From assembly GCA_964030785.1 (NCBI GenBank), contig OZ034966.1, positions 3,601,701 through 3,665,700 on the forward strand: a stretch of DNA of 64,000 nt. The letters are read 5' to 3'. A program made the position numbers and the translations under genes. Position 1 is the stretch's first letter. Each line of letters opens with the position of its first letter. The DNA comes from Siderastrea siderea. Its lineage: Eukaryota > Cnidaria > Anthozoa > Scleractinia > Rhizangiidae. The notes under the pieces were generated by a model, which was not told the DNA's origin, searched no databases, and was given only the letters and a program-made list of their open reading frames with translations. This document shows positions 1 through 13,000 of the stretch, piece by piece.

Positions 1-1240
1 ATCGCAATTGCATGTATCAACCGGTTTTGATTGTCACAAAGGACTATGGTGGCGGTCTAGCAAAGAAACTATATATATCACAAAACTGAAACGACGAACA
101 TCATTACAAACGGCGTGACAAGACCGAATAATTCTCTGGTCCTGTTTTAGGTTTCGTTTCCTGGCGTATGGTAACAAATCGCGCAACTCAAGTCCTTTGT
201 GTTGCTAACACTCGACAGAGCCAAAAGGAGGTTACCCGAAAATCAGACATACCTTAAAATTCCTGGACTTGCGCTGACTGCACCCGTTCTTTCCTGTAAT
301 AATTTTTGCTTCACGACGTGATCGTGATCGCTTTTCTCATAATTGCCCCCGAAGGGATTTCCTAGAGGCAAAATCCCGAGGAGGCATCCTTATAGTTCGC
401 GCGTATATAAAGTAAAGGGAAGTAAAGTACTTACAGTTAAAATATACAGTATATATACCAGATCAAATCTCGATTTGCCAGAACAGGGCGCGCACGGAAT
501 AATCGGGTAATGATGACGTGCATCACTAAACGCCCGAACGGAATAAATGGGTAATGAAGACGTAGCATCAGTCAACATATGGGTCATGTGACGGTGTCAG
601 TAAATAAAAAATCTCTATCTAGGGGCCGGGGTGCACGGTGTTCATAGAAAACCCGTGGGTTGTTTTGCCGTCAGTCATAATGCGAGCGCTTCCTTACCGC
701 ACATGTTTTCAGCATATGTAAAATCCCGAAGAGCAACTGTTTTGAAGGCGAAAGAGAAACTGTAGTTTTTATTTTCGTTTACCTCATTTTATTCCCGTAG
801 AAAGCCAACGTAAGTTGTCAGGCCACGAGAAGGAAAAGTTCGAGTTCGACCTAAGAAATTTTGGATCCAGAGATGCTGCGTAAGACTATTTGTTAGACAC
901 GCATTTAATATACAGAAATCATTTGGAAACGATTTGTAGACACAGATCACTCTGGGGGACTGAAAGCCTTGGTCCATAAACAAGCAAGAATTGCTTAGCG
1001 AACGAGGGAATCTCAACACCAGCAAACCCTACGGGTTGTTAACTTGCGAGAAATATTGCGTTACAATACTAGAACTTGCCTTCAGAAAAACCTCATGGAA
1101 ACAGTGAATTTCTTGTGAAATTTCAAGGTCAATATTTCAGTTGCAAGTCGAGCTGCGACCTCGTTGTTTATAACTTTTCAGACATTGCAAGATAGTTTGG
1201 GCGACTAGGAAATTTCAGCACATTAACAAAAGTAGCCGCT
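1..1240. other. no gene seen at the window start
   Basis: Only short open frames occur. A local near-repeat lies at 495-565 (CGGAATAATCGGGTAATGATGACG followed by a similar copy with AATGGGTAATGAAGACG). The minus-strand frame at 789-1025 shows no recognisable domain. Confidence 0.4.
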
Positions 1241-1319
1241 TTTGCGATTTTACTTGATTCTACGGTGTACGATCAGTATCATCACTTTAACTTGTCTTTT
1301 GTTTCGATAATTCTTGAAA

Positions 1320-1625
1320 ACGTCGATGAATTTTGAAAAACTCGATGAATCTTGAAAACGTCGATAAATCTTTAAAACGTGAAAAAACTTGAAAAACGCG
1401 AAAAAAAACTTGAAAAACGCGAAAACTCTTGAAAAACAAGAAAAAACTTCAAAAACGCGAAAAATCTTGAAAAAATGCGAAGAAACATGAAAAACGCGAA
1501 AAATCTTTTTAAAAACACCAAAAAATCTTGAAAAAACGTAAAAAAAATTGAAAAACGAGAAAAAACGCGAAAAACGCGAAAAATCTTGAAAAAAACCTCA
1601 AAAAATCATGAAAAACGTGAAAAAG
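1320..1625. repeat. minisatellite, about 17-18 bp unit
   Basis: Degenerate repeats of the type CTTGAAAAACGCGAAAAA occur, without unique spacers. The reverse-complement array at 4675-4960 lies in the other arm of the palindrome. Confidence 0.85.
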
Positions 1626-2680
1626 CTTTCTGACCTCGAAGAAGAGGTTATTTTATGTTGATAACAGGCAAAGTTATAAAATGGGGTCGGAAGGCCTACG
1701 CGACTCCTACTTCACGCCTTTGTTCGTCGCGCCTTATCTCGGTCTTTTGACCAATTTTGCTTCTTGTGTTTTAGTAGTGGGCTTAGTTGGGAGGATTTTT
1801 ATATGGTGACTGAATTGAGCCGTTACAACTTAGGCGTCGCATTTTTTAAGACTTTGATCTCGAGGTCATATCTGATCAATTTTCAGATAACCGGTGGATT
1901 CTTGTGGCTCAAGCGCACTGTTTGTTATTCTCAGTTAAATTTGACCTCTGATCGTTTGTTGAGCGACTAAATGTGGTTTCTGTGCCGCTTTCGGCATATT
2001 AGGTACGTTGAATCTGGCTCGTTTAGGAACTTGCCTCTCGGCAATAAAGGATCTGAAATATTATCTGCAACGTGATAAGTTAATTTCCCTGCTGATGTTT
2101 GTAACGCCAGGCCCGACTTATTTGTATAATTCTGTTGCAGGATGTTGTGTTTCTAATCGCAGAGTGTGATCTATAGACGCTTTTTGTCATGAAACTGAAG
2201 TTGTAGCTTCTTTCTAGCTATGCAACATGTAGTAGCTGGCTGAACTCTGCTTCAGTGAAACATGTGTGAGTAAGCTCCTCTTGAAACTGAGAGTTTCGTG
2301 TTTAGGAGCTTTATATCTTTTCTCCTGTTCTTAGCAAGTCTATCGACCGCGTGTTTGTGTATGCTAATATGTACAGGCAAGACCATGGTTTCGACCCTCC
2401 ACATGGGTCTCATCAGTTGCCGGGACTGGCTTTGTAAGTTGCCCTTATGCAAGTTCGTGTAAGCTCCTAGGCACAAAGCTCTCAGTTTCAAGAGGAGCTT
2501 ACTCACATATGTTTGACTGAAGCAGAGTTCAGCCATCTATTACATGCTGCATAGCTAGAAAGAAGCTACAACTTCAGTTTCATGACAAAGAGAGTCTATC
2601 GATCACTGACTCCGTGATGCGAAACACAACATCCTGCAACAGAATTATACAAATAAGCCGGGGCTGGCGTTACAAACACC

Positions 2681-3190
2681 AGGGGGGTACTCCCCTATTT
2701 CGCGCGAGTCTGTCCTAGTTATAAACAGAGTATTGCATGACCTAAACAGGGTAATAAAATTGAGGTTGTTGTCCTAAACAGGGTCAGGGTTTCAAACAAT
2801 AATAATAATAATAATAATAACGGTTTAATAACACTCCAAAAATTAATTGGCTCTTCTATGTTACATAAATATCTAAATAATTATAATGTATACATTACTA
2901 TTACTATAATGTAGAAGCTACTAAGATAAATTAATATTGAAAATAATAAAAACTATTGTTCAGTCAGTCTATTTACAGCATTCGAAACATAGTGTGCTTT
3001 AGACAAGCGGCGAAATTCATGATTGTCCTTACTAGATCTAACTGTGGATGGCAAAGTGTTAAAAACCCTTGAAGCATGGTATTTAAATTAAACCCTCAGT
3101 GGCTCACCTATATCCAAACATGGGTCGAGTACCCCCCCCCCCCGGTACAAACATCAGCAACCAAAAATATTTCAGATCCTTTATTGTCAC
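2681..3190. repeat. dispersed-repeat fragment and short TAA array
   Basis: GGGGGGTACTCCCC at 2684, CCTAAACAGGGT twice (2741 and 2773) and an ATA/TAA run at 2799-2822 mark a dispersed-repeat fragment. This is the start of the material inserted in the large palindrome. Confidence 0.45.
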
Positions 3191-3191
3191 A

Positions 3192-3278
<87 letters not shown>

Positions 3279-3286
3279 AATACTAA
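3191..3286. repeat. (TAA)n microsatellite, about 30 units
   Basis: This almost pure AAT array lies downstream of the 3' end of the minus-strand LINE fragment. Poly-Ile and poly-Asn frames over it are artefacts. Confidence 0.95.
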
Positions 3287-3379
3287 TAAGTCTTTATTTC
3301 ATAAGATAAAAACACATATCCTATGTTACAAAAATTGATGGTAAAAAGCAAGCTACATTACATGAACTAAGACTATTAT

Positions 3380-4310
3380 TCTAATGAAATAAATCAGCTA
3401 ATTTGTATTTAAAAGTAAGGCGGTTAGTAAAAGAGCTCATGAAGCGCTTCGTGTTTATTTTAGGTTTCACGGCCGACTTTCTTCTAAGCTCGTATTTGGT
3501 GTTCTTAACCTCCGGCAACATGTTATACAGCGGGTGACCCTCTAAGCCCATAACTTTAGTGCATAGTTTTCTTATCTTGTTTTGCTAAAAGATCTTGGAT
3601 ATCTATGCTATGTGAGATGTACCTACGCTTCTTACACCTATCCAAAAAACACTGGATCGTTGTTAGTTCAGCTTCAGCGGCTCCGTACACCGCAAGCCCG
3701 TATGAGATATTTGGTAGTACAATAGAATTGAAAAGGTAGTCAATTTCTGATTGATTGTACCCCTCTCTTCTAAGCGTCCTGAGCACATGGAGAGACTTGT
3801 TTGCTTTTGTGAGTTTCTGTGAGTGTTAAATCGGGTGTCAGACTGGAAAGTAACACCCAGCAGAACAAGTTCCTTAACCTGAGGTATTCCAGCTACTCTC
3901 TCAAAGATTTGTGCATTGCCTTTTTTCACAAAGGCAAGTTCTTTACATTTACTAGGATTACAGGTCATACAGTTGTTTTTTGACCATTCTAAGAACTGCA
4001 TTACTAACTCGTTTGAACAGTCTATATCCCTCCACACCGGTGCAATAATGGTGGAGTCGTCCGCATATTTATACAAACAAGTTGTAGAGCCATTTTTAAT
4101 CTCGAGGTCATTTAGGAAAATATTAAATAGGTAGGGGCCGCTGACACTACCCTGAGTAGTGCCTTGATTGACCTCTTTCCAAAGCCCTGAAAATGTATTG
4201 TGGACGACTCTTTGTTGCCTGTGTTTTACAAAATCCAGATAGAGATTGATAACATAGGGGTTCAGTGGAAGGTTTTTCAGTTTTTCAATACAAACACGAG
4301 AGGCTGAAAA
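3380..4310 (-). mobile_element. non-LTR retrotransposon fragment (reverse transcriptase palm and C terminus)
   Basis: The minus-strand reading has [34 protein letters not shown] with the catalytic YADD box, [19 protein letters not shown] and LLGVTFQSD, then after frameshifts [14 protein letters not shown] and a C-terminal stretch ending near 3390. It is 5'-truncated and has at least two frameshifts. It differs in type from the LINE at 50100-51215. Confidence 0.8.
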
Positions 4311-5237
4311 ACTCTATCAAGGGGTAAAGGAGCCAGATTCAACGTACCTAACATGCCGAAAGCGGCATAGAAACCACATTAAGTCGCATTAAAATTTACA
4401 TTAAGTCGCTTAACAGACGATCAGAGGTCAAAATTAACTGAGGCGCCATCATACAGTTATCAGAAAAAGATCGATATGACCTCGAGAAAAAAGTTTTAAA
4501 ATGCGACGTTTAAGTTGAAATGGCTCAATTCAGTAACCATTTAAAAATCCTCCCAACTAACCCACTACAAAAATACAAGAAGGAAAATTGGCCGAAAGAC
4601 CGAGATATGTAAAGCGAAGCGTACGAAAGCGTGAAGTGGGAGTCGCGCAGACCTCCCAACCCCATTTTATAACTGTTCAAGATTTTTCGCGTTTTTCAAG
4701 TTTTTTTCACGTTTTTCAGATTTTTTAAGTTTTTTCAAGATTTTTCGCGTTTTTCAACTGTTTTCACGTTCTTCAAGATTTTTTAGTTTTTTTTCAAGAT
4801 TTTTCGCGTTTTTCAAGTTTTTTCACGCTTTTCAAGATTTATCGACTTTTTCAAGTTTTTCCGCGTTTTTCAAGATTTATCAACTTTTTCAAGACTTAAC
4901 GAGTTTTTCAAAATTTACCGACCTTTTCAAGATTTGTCGAGTTTTTCAAGATTTATCGAAACCGGAAAGCAAAATTAAGTGATGATACTCATCGTACACG
5001 GTATGATTCAATTCATGTGGTTAGTTGTCTCTGTGTAAAATCTCGCTTGTAATGTACGAAATGCCTCCGAGAAAGCGCATTTTGTATCAAAAGTCACGTT
5101 CGAGGTTCTTTCAATAATAAACTTAGGCCACCAAAAACAGATATGCAAATTTGGCTAAGGGTAGATTGAAATTCCCCTGGCATATTATTAACTGTAACCA
5201 GAAGCATACAAGATTGGAACTCCTGCGGTGTCGCTTT

Positions 5238-5710
5238 TAATGTTCGCGGCACAGGGAACCCAAACGCTGTCTTTAGCTATATCATAATCATTTATTAAAA
5301 ATGTTGTTATTTACCTGTGTTCCTTGTGTCTTTATGAGTCATTTTGGAAGGGATTTGAATCAGAGCGGAGACGGTTTACCTCGCCGGTTTGAAATGTTAT
5401 CTTATCTTTTTATAGGGTGCGTCAAGGACGCGACAATTACGTGTCAAGCTCCATTATTATTAACTATCAACTCTCGTGGGGATACAATCTCGGGTTTCAA
5501 TTGAGACGTAATTGTCGCGTCCAGTTTACGACGCGCCAGACAAAATAACATTTGAAACCGGCCAGATATTAAATCGTCTCCGCGCTGATTCAAATCCCTT
5601 CCAAAGCGACTCATAAAGGCACAGGAATACAGGTAAATAACAATATTTTAATTAAATGATTATGATTATATAGCTAATGTAGCGTTTGGGTTCCCTGTGT
5701 TCGCGGTAAC
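5238..5710. mobile_element. foldback element, about 470 bp
   Basis: CACAGGGAACCCAAACGCTG at 5249 is mirrored by AGCGTTTGGGTTCCCTGTG near 5683-5701. The arms continue inward for some 200 bp (TTGGAAGGGATTTGAATCAG versus CTGATTCAAATCCCTTCCAA, and GACGCGACAATTACG versus CGTAATTGTCGCGTC). The 67-codon frame over it is palindrome-derived. Confidence 0.8.
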
Positions 5711-5719
5711 GCTTTTTCC

Positions 5720-6740
5720 TACTTTATATTGACTTACAAAACGCATGCAGAATTGCGCTGAGCAAAGTGCGTGGTCCGCTTCACGCAGCAGACGTCCCTA
5801 GAGAGAAAGTAAAGAAAAAAATTATCTGAGAGGGAAAATGAAACTCCTCATTCAATAAACGGCCTAGAAAAAGTATTGCTCAGTGTAAGCAGTATAAACT
5901 ATAGTTTAAAGTGTATGATGTTACATTGCGTATGTTATAAAGGAAATTATTTCCATGTCGCGGAAAGTTGCTTTCCCGCATTTGAGTACAGTTTCCCTAT
6001 AAACTTTCCACTACAATGTTTGTTCTAATAAAGAACTAAGATTATCGAAGAAGAAAAGTTTTATTTCAGCAATATAGGACGAACAAATCGTTTGAGGCGC
6101 GCGACTTGCGCAAGTAGCTTCACCTTTATTTTCCTGCTGCTTATTGCTCCTTTATTGTCCCTCATTCAATTGATAGGTTCGACTAATTTGCACCCAAACA
6201 ATACCCAAGCAATTACCCAAGCACAAAGAAGTTCCACGGTTGACAGAAAAAACAGAGCTCATTTGCATTAGTGATCGATGTGTTGCATTACTGGCGCGAT
6301 TCCGTAAGTTCATGAAACCTCTTAGCACTGGACTGAGTACTAATCTCAACTTGGCCTGCTTCTGCAGGAACAATCTAAAACCTAAATTATACTACAGAAA
6401 AATAAATACCACACAAAAGTGTTTCTAGTTACGATTTCTCTTGTAATATTAGCCTGAGCGCTTGTCAGGTAAACTGTAGGGATAGGAGGTGTGTCTTTAT
6501 AGAAGGTGTCGTATGACTCGCATACTATATGTATTCCCTCTCTTGTGGAATATTAGTATACAAGCTTGTTACGTCCATTGACACAAGGATTGCGTTCGCT
6601 GAAACTTTAGTCCTCTCAATTAATGGAGCACAGAGTCAGTTGCCTGTATCAGTCTTTGAGATATGACTTCTGTTATTGTACTAACGGCTGGAGTAGTATG
6701 TCAACAAATGCCGATAACTTCTCTGTTGGACCTGAAACTC
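5720..6740. other. no gene seen
   Basis: This is AT-rich intergenic sequence with short frames on both strands and no recognisable domain or repeat. Confidence 0.4.
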
Positions 6741-6748
6741 CCGAAATT

Positions 6749-7150
6749 TTAGGTCTGCCAAGTCGGTTTGTGGATTTTCCTAAGGGTGTAAAATGCTGGA
6801 GTTCGAGGCGGGTTTGGTATTTGACAAAGCCATTTTTCAGTCATTTCGTTAATGTGGTGTTCATTGTGAAGTACTTTAATTAATTGTTGTACTTTGAGGG
6901 ATGTCTTTTCAACCATAGGTACTGCAAGAGGCCTCAGTTTTCCATGTTCGTGTATGTTGTCTAATTGAGTTTGCCCCTCATTTTTCTTGTCAGCTAGGCT
7001 TATGAACACAGATGTAGTCCCTTTGTCAGCTTTCCTGATGTTAATTTCTGTGTTATTTTTTAAGTCTCTAAGTGCTTTGTGTTCTGCTGGATGCAGATTA
7101 TTTTTTGGCTTTGAAATGTGTACTTCAGCTTTGAGTTGGATTTAACTCTT
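6749..7150 (-). mobile_element. Penelope-like element fragment (N-terminal part of the reverse transcriptase)
   Basis: On the minus strand the reading has INIRKADKGTTSVFISLADK, then LCQIPNPPRTPAFYTLRKIH and KP. This is the conserved KADKG...P-x-FY-LPKIHKP block of Penelope-like reverse transcriptases, with Pro changed to Arg. The catalytic palm is missing and the piece is bounded by stops. Confidence 0.7.
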
Positions 7151-8490
7151 TCTAGTAGCTCCCTAAAGCAACTTATTGCTGTACTGGTGGTTCCCAGTTT
7201 GATTTAACAAGGAAGGGATGTGGTTCATTATCTTCCCGTAAATAAGTACTATTGGCGCACCTGCGCTATGCACTGTACTGTTCTGTAGCGCTATGCCGCA
7301 CTATGTACTGTACTGTAGGCGCGTTCGCCTTGCAAATGATTTAAATCTAGGAACAGGTAGGTCTGACTCCTTTCATCAGTGGGAAGGGGTCACCTCAATG
7401 TTTTACATTGGGTGTCAGTAAAATTAATGTACTGTATTATAAAGGTCAGTCAAAAACTCTTAGATAAAAATTAATGACAGTAATATATTCGTTCAAAATT
7501 TCTTTCACAGATCCTTTATAATTTGATTTATAATGAAGGCCTACTAACCCCATCCACACACACAAAAAAATTTCATGCAGAACGTTGGAGAGAGAAAAAA
7601 ATATCTTGCAAGCACATAGCCCAAGAAAAAAAATTCATGGGGAATTAAGGGGTTGAAAAAAAAATTCATGCCTATACCAAATCACCCAACCCCTCCTTCA
7701 GACGTTAAATGGTTGGCCCCTAAGTATATCAAGAAAAAGGAAACCTTCAAAATCAATAAATACGATCACAAAACCTCTTAACAGCGGGGGAAGCTGTAGT
7801 GTCAACTATTACTAGTCTTAATGTATGTCATGCTGTTTTAAAAATAACCGCAAGGACCCATACCGACCGCAACGTGTTGATATAATTCTCTTCATTGCTG
7901 ACAGAAATGATTGGCGTAAAATAACGCTTTTAATGACTACACGCTGCGATTTTTTTTTCATGGCCTAAGTCCCTCATGCAATACAATACAATAGTGGTTG
8001 TATTACTGGAATTCCCCGCTACCTCGTTATCCTTGGTTCATGCTGTTCAAATTTTTATTACTAGCTATTTTGAACTCCCGTTCAGTATCGCAAACAAAAT
8101 TTTTGGTTTCCTGCGTGTGTTAAAAGATAGCGGAAGTCAGTGCCTTGTGATTTGCAGTTGCATGAAGGATTCAATTTTGCCATTTTCAAAACAGGGCATG
8201 ATGTTTGCAGTTTAAAGGTCACAATTGTGAGGGCAAGATTACCGTAGACCGGTTTCCATAGTATGAAGCAACTATTAGCATCACTATCGCCCCTTGGATG
8301 GGTTGGTAGAATATCGCAGGACTACCGGCACAGCGTTTTGTTGGGATTCCTAGTATCCATTCATGTATACAAGTGGAGCAAAATTTCTTGTCTAAGCCGG
8401 AAATCACAAAAGACGATCGATGCAGAGACGAGCTTTGAACCATGCACCAATCCTCTGATTTCTAATGGAAATATTGCGACTGAAAGTTTG
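7150..8490. other. no gene seen
   Basis: This holds a small repeated phrase (ACTGTACTGT and CTATG pairs at 7265-7320) and A-rich runs. Overlapping frames at 8219-8499 lack recognisable domains. Confidence 0.4.
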
Positions 8491-8499
8491 ACGTGCTAA

Positions 8500-8605
8500 A
8501 TGCCACACCACCGCCTTGTCCCTCCCCAGCCCCTTCGCCTTTTTTTCGCGCTCTTTTTCTCAATTCACGCTTTCCCCACTATCTCGGAGCCTGGAACAGG
8601 CTACA
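8500..8605. repeat. partial MITE related to the nested element at 60383-60526
   Basis: TTTTTCGCGCTC, CCCACTATCT and GCCTGGAACAGGCTA occur here in the same order as in the right half of the element at 60383-60526. The left half is missing. Confidence 0.5.
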
Positions 8606-8873
8606 CCTCCAGGAAAGAGGGAAAAATATCGGTCATAAACAGACTGACGCAACCGCATCTCCACGTCATATTTGTCCAGCATCGACTGTATCACTCAGTA
8701 TGGCACGAAAAGAATGCATATTTTTATATATTTATAACTTTTCTCCCATGATTACCCATACGGAGCTCTCAACCTAGTGCTGCATATCAACTATCATGCG
8801 ACATTCGAAGCGTATCTAATTGTGTCTAGGTAGCGTGTAGTTCCTGTTATGGAAGAAAAGTGAAACACTACTA

Positions 8874-10000
8874 GTGATGAGTTTTTGCCGGTGGATTTGT
8901 CTTCCTGGAAGAAAAAGAGTACTTCTCAAACAATACCTTTTCTTTGGTTTAGTAGTAGCGAGCTTACCATTTATGGTATATTTGTTACGATTCACTCATT
9001 CAAAAAGCTTTTCGGTTCAGTCCGATACATCATCCTTCACAAATGCAAATATACTTGAGGCCTCGCCAAGGCAACGAACGCTGGCAGAGAACACATCAAA
9101 CGCAAGAAAGTTCAGGGGCGAACAGAATTCTGCAACGATGAATGTTCACATGTGGTCAGGTTTATGTGGAATGAACGTAGATCATTTGAGAAACTGGCCA
9201 CATTTTCCACACCTTCCACACAAGCGCTATTTTATTCCAGAGTTTTCCAATATTCGAACCAGCAACGATTCAGGAAACAGCGGGGAAAGAATTTATGGAT
9301 TCATCCATTTAGAGAGAGGCGGTCAGTATAAGTTTGCTATCACTTCAGATGGTCCTTCAGAGCTTTGGCTAAGTCCAAACGAAGACTCTTCTTCCAGCAA
9401 GTTAATAGCGCGAGTTTATTCTCCTAATGAATCAGCTTCGACTCTAAAAGGAGACTTCAAGAAGTATCCTGAGTAAATATCCAAAGAAATTACACTTGAT
9501 GCTGGCAAGAAATATTACATCGAATCGCTTTCAATGATCAAACAAGGTGCTGGAGAAACCCATGTAGCTGTGTATTGGTTGTACAACTCCTCGAAAAATT
9601 CATCGTTTGAAATTATTTCCTCAAAGTACCCGTCAAGAATGTTCAAAGACAATGATTCTGAAACTGTTGTTCCTCCACACCCGGGTAAACAACGAGTTTC
9701 GCTTCAAAGCAGAATCGATTTCTATCATTTTAGTCGCCTTCCACTTGTTAGCAAAACCGAATATGGTGCCTTCATTCCAACTTGTTCTTATAGCCCTAGT
9801 TTTTTGGTACGCAGAAAAATCAAGCGGTATTCGGGCGTTTGGATGAGCAAAGAATCACTAGTGTTTCCACAAGACGATACCGACATGTTCAACACGGCAA
9901 AAGTCAACGAATGGCAGAAATGGTCGGTTCCTAACCCAGTTGCTGACAAGAACAAAGTTTATTCTGTTGTCGACAAGCTTATGGCTTATTTGCGGTCAAG
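8874..10000 (+). CDS. B4GALNT-like exon 1: membrane anchor, stem and PA14-like domain
   Basis: The exon starts at the first ATG after stops; a second Met follows at once. The hydrophobic run YLFFGLVVASLPFMVYLLRF (residues 21-40) is the signal anchor. A PA14-like block starts at MWSGLCG (near residue 93) and includes the segments YGFIHLERGGQYKFAITSDG and VAVYWLYNS. The TAA at 9474-9476 is in frame with the reading before and after it; downstream, GKKYYIES, VAVYWLY and KVNEWQKW continue the same frame to the donor CAAG|GTATGT at 10000/10001. The exon ends after two bases of an Arg codon, completed by the first base of exon 2. Confidence 0.8.
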
Positions 10001-13000
10001 GTATGTTCAGGGTATACTTATGTTTACATTAAGTCGTGTTGGGCTTGGGTTAAAACTAATAATTAGAAAGAGAATGCAGTGTGCACGCGTTCTGGTTTGC
10101 CAATAATTGTGATCTTTGAAATCTTTTTTTCCCAGTGCTTTTGACCGCCTCTGAATTGCGGACGTTTGCGAAATGACTACTAAACTTTGTATAACCCGTT
10201 AAGGAGTAACATCTCAATAAAACCGCTTCACACTTTGTTTAATCAGTTTTATTTAATTATAATTCAAAGCAGTCTTTTAATTGCTAGAACGCCTAGAAGC
10301 ATTTGTCATCATTTCAGAATTTGCAAGATGCAAATTTGCTACAGAACGTTGTCTGATGCTTAACCGCCTGTCTATAACAGCAACAACATAAACACTTTCC
10401 TTTAGAGGTGATAATATTCTTTTTGCTTTCTTGGCCGGAATGAAGTAATAACACATTTTTCAATGGGAAGGAATAAATTGGATAATATCGAGCATTGCAT
10501 CAGTCATGATCATGGACCGCTCAAGCATGTTAAGGCATGGCTTGAAACTAATTTGCATAAATTTTGAAAAGCAATCATAACTCTGCAGACATTTACCGTA
10601 AACCTCTCAAACGGCTGTCTGTAAAACCCGGAACACACCCGGAACACCCCGGAACACCCCGGAACACCCCGGAACACCCCGGAACACCCCCGCAACACCA
10701 CCGGAACAGCCCGGAACAGCCTGGAACAACCCCGGAACACCCCTGGAACATCCCATAATACCCCCGAACATCCCATAATGCCCCAGAATACCCTCAATAC
10801 AGCCAGGAACACTCTTGAACACCCAAAATTCTGGTCAGCGGTCTAGACCGCTCACGCATAGACTGACCCGAGGACCTCCGAAGATTAACGAAGATTTCCG
10901 AATTTTTCCGAAGACTTTTGCGGATCACCCGAAGACAAAATGACAAAAATAAAATAAAAAATAACATTGGTGTCCTTTAGATCGACAAAGATTTGATTTT
11001 GAATATTTCAATTCAATTATTGAAGTTGTTGTAACTCATGCGAGATTTGCATTATAACTCTCGACAAACCAATGTGACGTCTATAAGTAAAATTCTGGGG
11101 GTGGGCATCCCGAATAATAATTCAATTCACCATATAACACGTCACGGTCGCGATAACTTACTCTTGGGCATTGCGTGACAGATTTTGCACGCAAAACAAA
11201 ACAGATTTTGCAGGCTGTTAAACGTCTATAGGATTTATTTTTTCCCGTAAAGGCTGTTCCTTTTCAATTTATGTAGCTAGTACTACCGCATTTTCTCAGT
11301 AAGTGCCCCACTTGCTGTTACTGTACGAACTGGGCAAAGAAACACCGCCGCTCCTTCTAAAGACCAATTAGGAAAATGTTTGAATAGTTTTGAGAAGTAT
11401 TAAAAAGTTGTAACTCAAGGTGTATCGCAACGTACAAAGTTGGCTTATTGAGGTAGCACACGAACTTTGCAAAGTTTAAGGAAATCTGATATGTACTCTC
11501 ATCGTTGATATTTTCCTTTTTTCGTTTATTGAATTTTTCTCTTAAAGTCTAACTAGACTGTGAAAGTAAATAAAATACTTGTTCCTTTTCTCGCTATAAG
11601 AGTGTAAACTCGTTCGATCCTTTTGCTCCCGGGTTACGTTGCCGACATCCTACATTACAGACATTATAAGCCCTCGGATACCTCTACAAAATTATAGTAC
11701 TCATTTATCTTCCGAGCTACGCTCTTTTGTTAACCAAAAATATATGCAGATCTAACTGCAAAAACGTTGTCATTCAAATATGACAAGAGAAAGCTGCAAT
11801 ATGGGAATTTACTAGACATGGAAAAACGCAACCTCGTCCCCAGGGTCTTCTCGCTTTTCAAAATGGCGGAGGCTCAGGAGAAGACCCTGGCACACAGAAA
11901 AAAAAACCGGCACACAGCAGATCACGTGCCTCCAACGAGGATGGAGATGTATTCAAAATGGCGGCTACGGCGAAAAGGATGAGAAGAACTGGGTATGAGA
12001 TGCTAAGGTGAAGATAAACAAAATGGCGGAAAAAGCTGAAGTTCAGTTCAAGAAAAAATAGGAAAAACAGACACGTTTTGGATGTAAGAGTCTTAGGAAT
12101 ACGGCAAAGTGTTAGAGGTCTTGTTTTTGCTGTTCATTGTTTCTTTTTTGTTATTTTAAAGTTAAGAATAATGGGTTTGAGCGTACTCGACTGCCGAACT
12201 CCGTACCGCCAGTTGATTCAATGTTGCTCAAATGAACATATTATATTTTTGATTCATGAGGCTTTAGGCAATAAATTGTCTTATCGTTACATTGTTACAA
12301 ATCCGTCCTTCTTAAATATTGTTATAAATCCGTCCTTCTTAAAATTATATGCTTCATCTTTAGACTTTTAAAATATATCAGGCTCAGTTTTATTTAAGGC
12401 CTAAGCTCACTCCATAAGATTTATAGCTTAAAAATATAACTCTTATGGAGTGAGCTTAGCCTTAAATAAAACTAGTGCTACAAAATATTTATTCTACATG
12501 GCTTACATCTCTGTGAGTTCAGTGGAAATGACTCATTTATGGAAACGACTCATTAATTTTTGATCTGGCATATTCCAGGTGCTGCTTTGGAGGCAGTGAT
12601 AATCATTTTGACTTTTTTGAATTTATTTTTGCCCATTCTTTGCGCTACAGTTTTGCTTGTACAGTTGTAGATCTCCAGGGCTTTGCCACTTTCAATATTG
12701 TTTTCTACACTTTAGCTTCAGTGAGTCACATTAAACACTAGAACTGAGGAGATTGTGAGACTGAATTGAATACATCTCCATCCTCGTTGGAGACACGTGA
12801 TCTGCTGTGTGCCAGGGTCTTCTCCCGAGCCGCCGCCATTTTGAAAAGCGAGAAGACCCTGGGGACGAGGTTGGGAAAAACGTTCTCGCATTTTAACATT
12901 CCTGAAGCACTCATGCACTACGGTATGATACTTCAAATAAATATGAACTGAGGTTTTTTTAAATGAGGTGTATATATTCACTGTATATTAGCGTAACGAA

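Larger units (their letters stand above)
1250..5010. repeat. large decayed palindrome with minisatellite arms, interrupted by an insertion
   Basis: The left arm (about 1250-2310) and right arm (2465-2680 plus 4325-5010) are reverse complements. The outermost parts share GTGTACGATCAGTATCATCAC-like sequence. The next inward are (CTTGAAAAACGCGAAAAA)n arrays (1320-1625 and 4675-4960), then matching unique sequence (ATGCCGAAAGCGGCATA versus its mirror near 1982), then the inner arms around 2385. The right arm is split at about 2680 by 1.64 kb carrying a LINE fragment. It was probably a foldback element before the insertion. Confidence 0.75.

Noticed and set aside
1320..1625. Regularly spaced direct repeats resembling a CRISPR array
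   Set aside because: Units are contiguous and degenerate with no unique spacers, and the genome is eukaryotic; it is a minisatellite.
3076..3338. Poly-Ile and poly-Asn frames
   Set aside because: Translation of the TAA array at 3191-3286.
10510..10822. Repetitive GVPGCSGVFRG or NTPEHPG frames (also 13242-13721), looking like a collagen- or elastin-type protein
   Set aside because: They appear on both strands over a 10-11 bp minisatellite that is not a multiple of three, so the reading cycles through frames.
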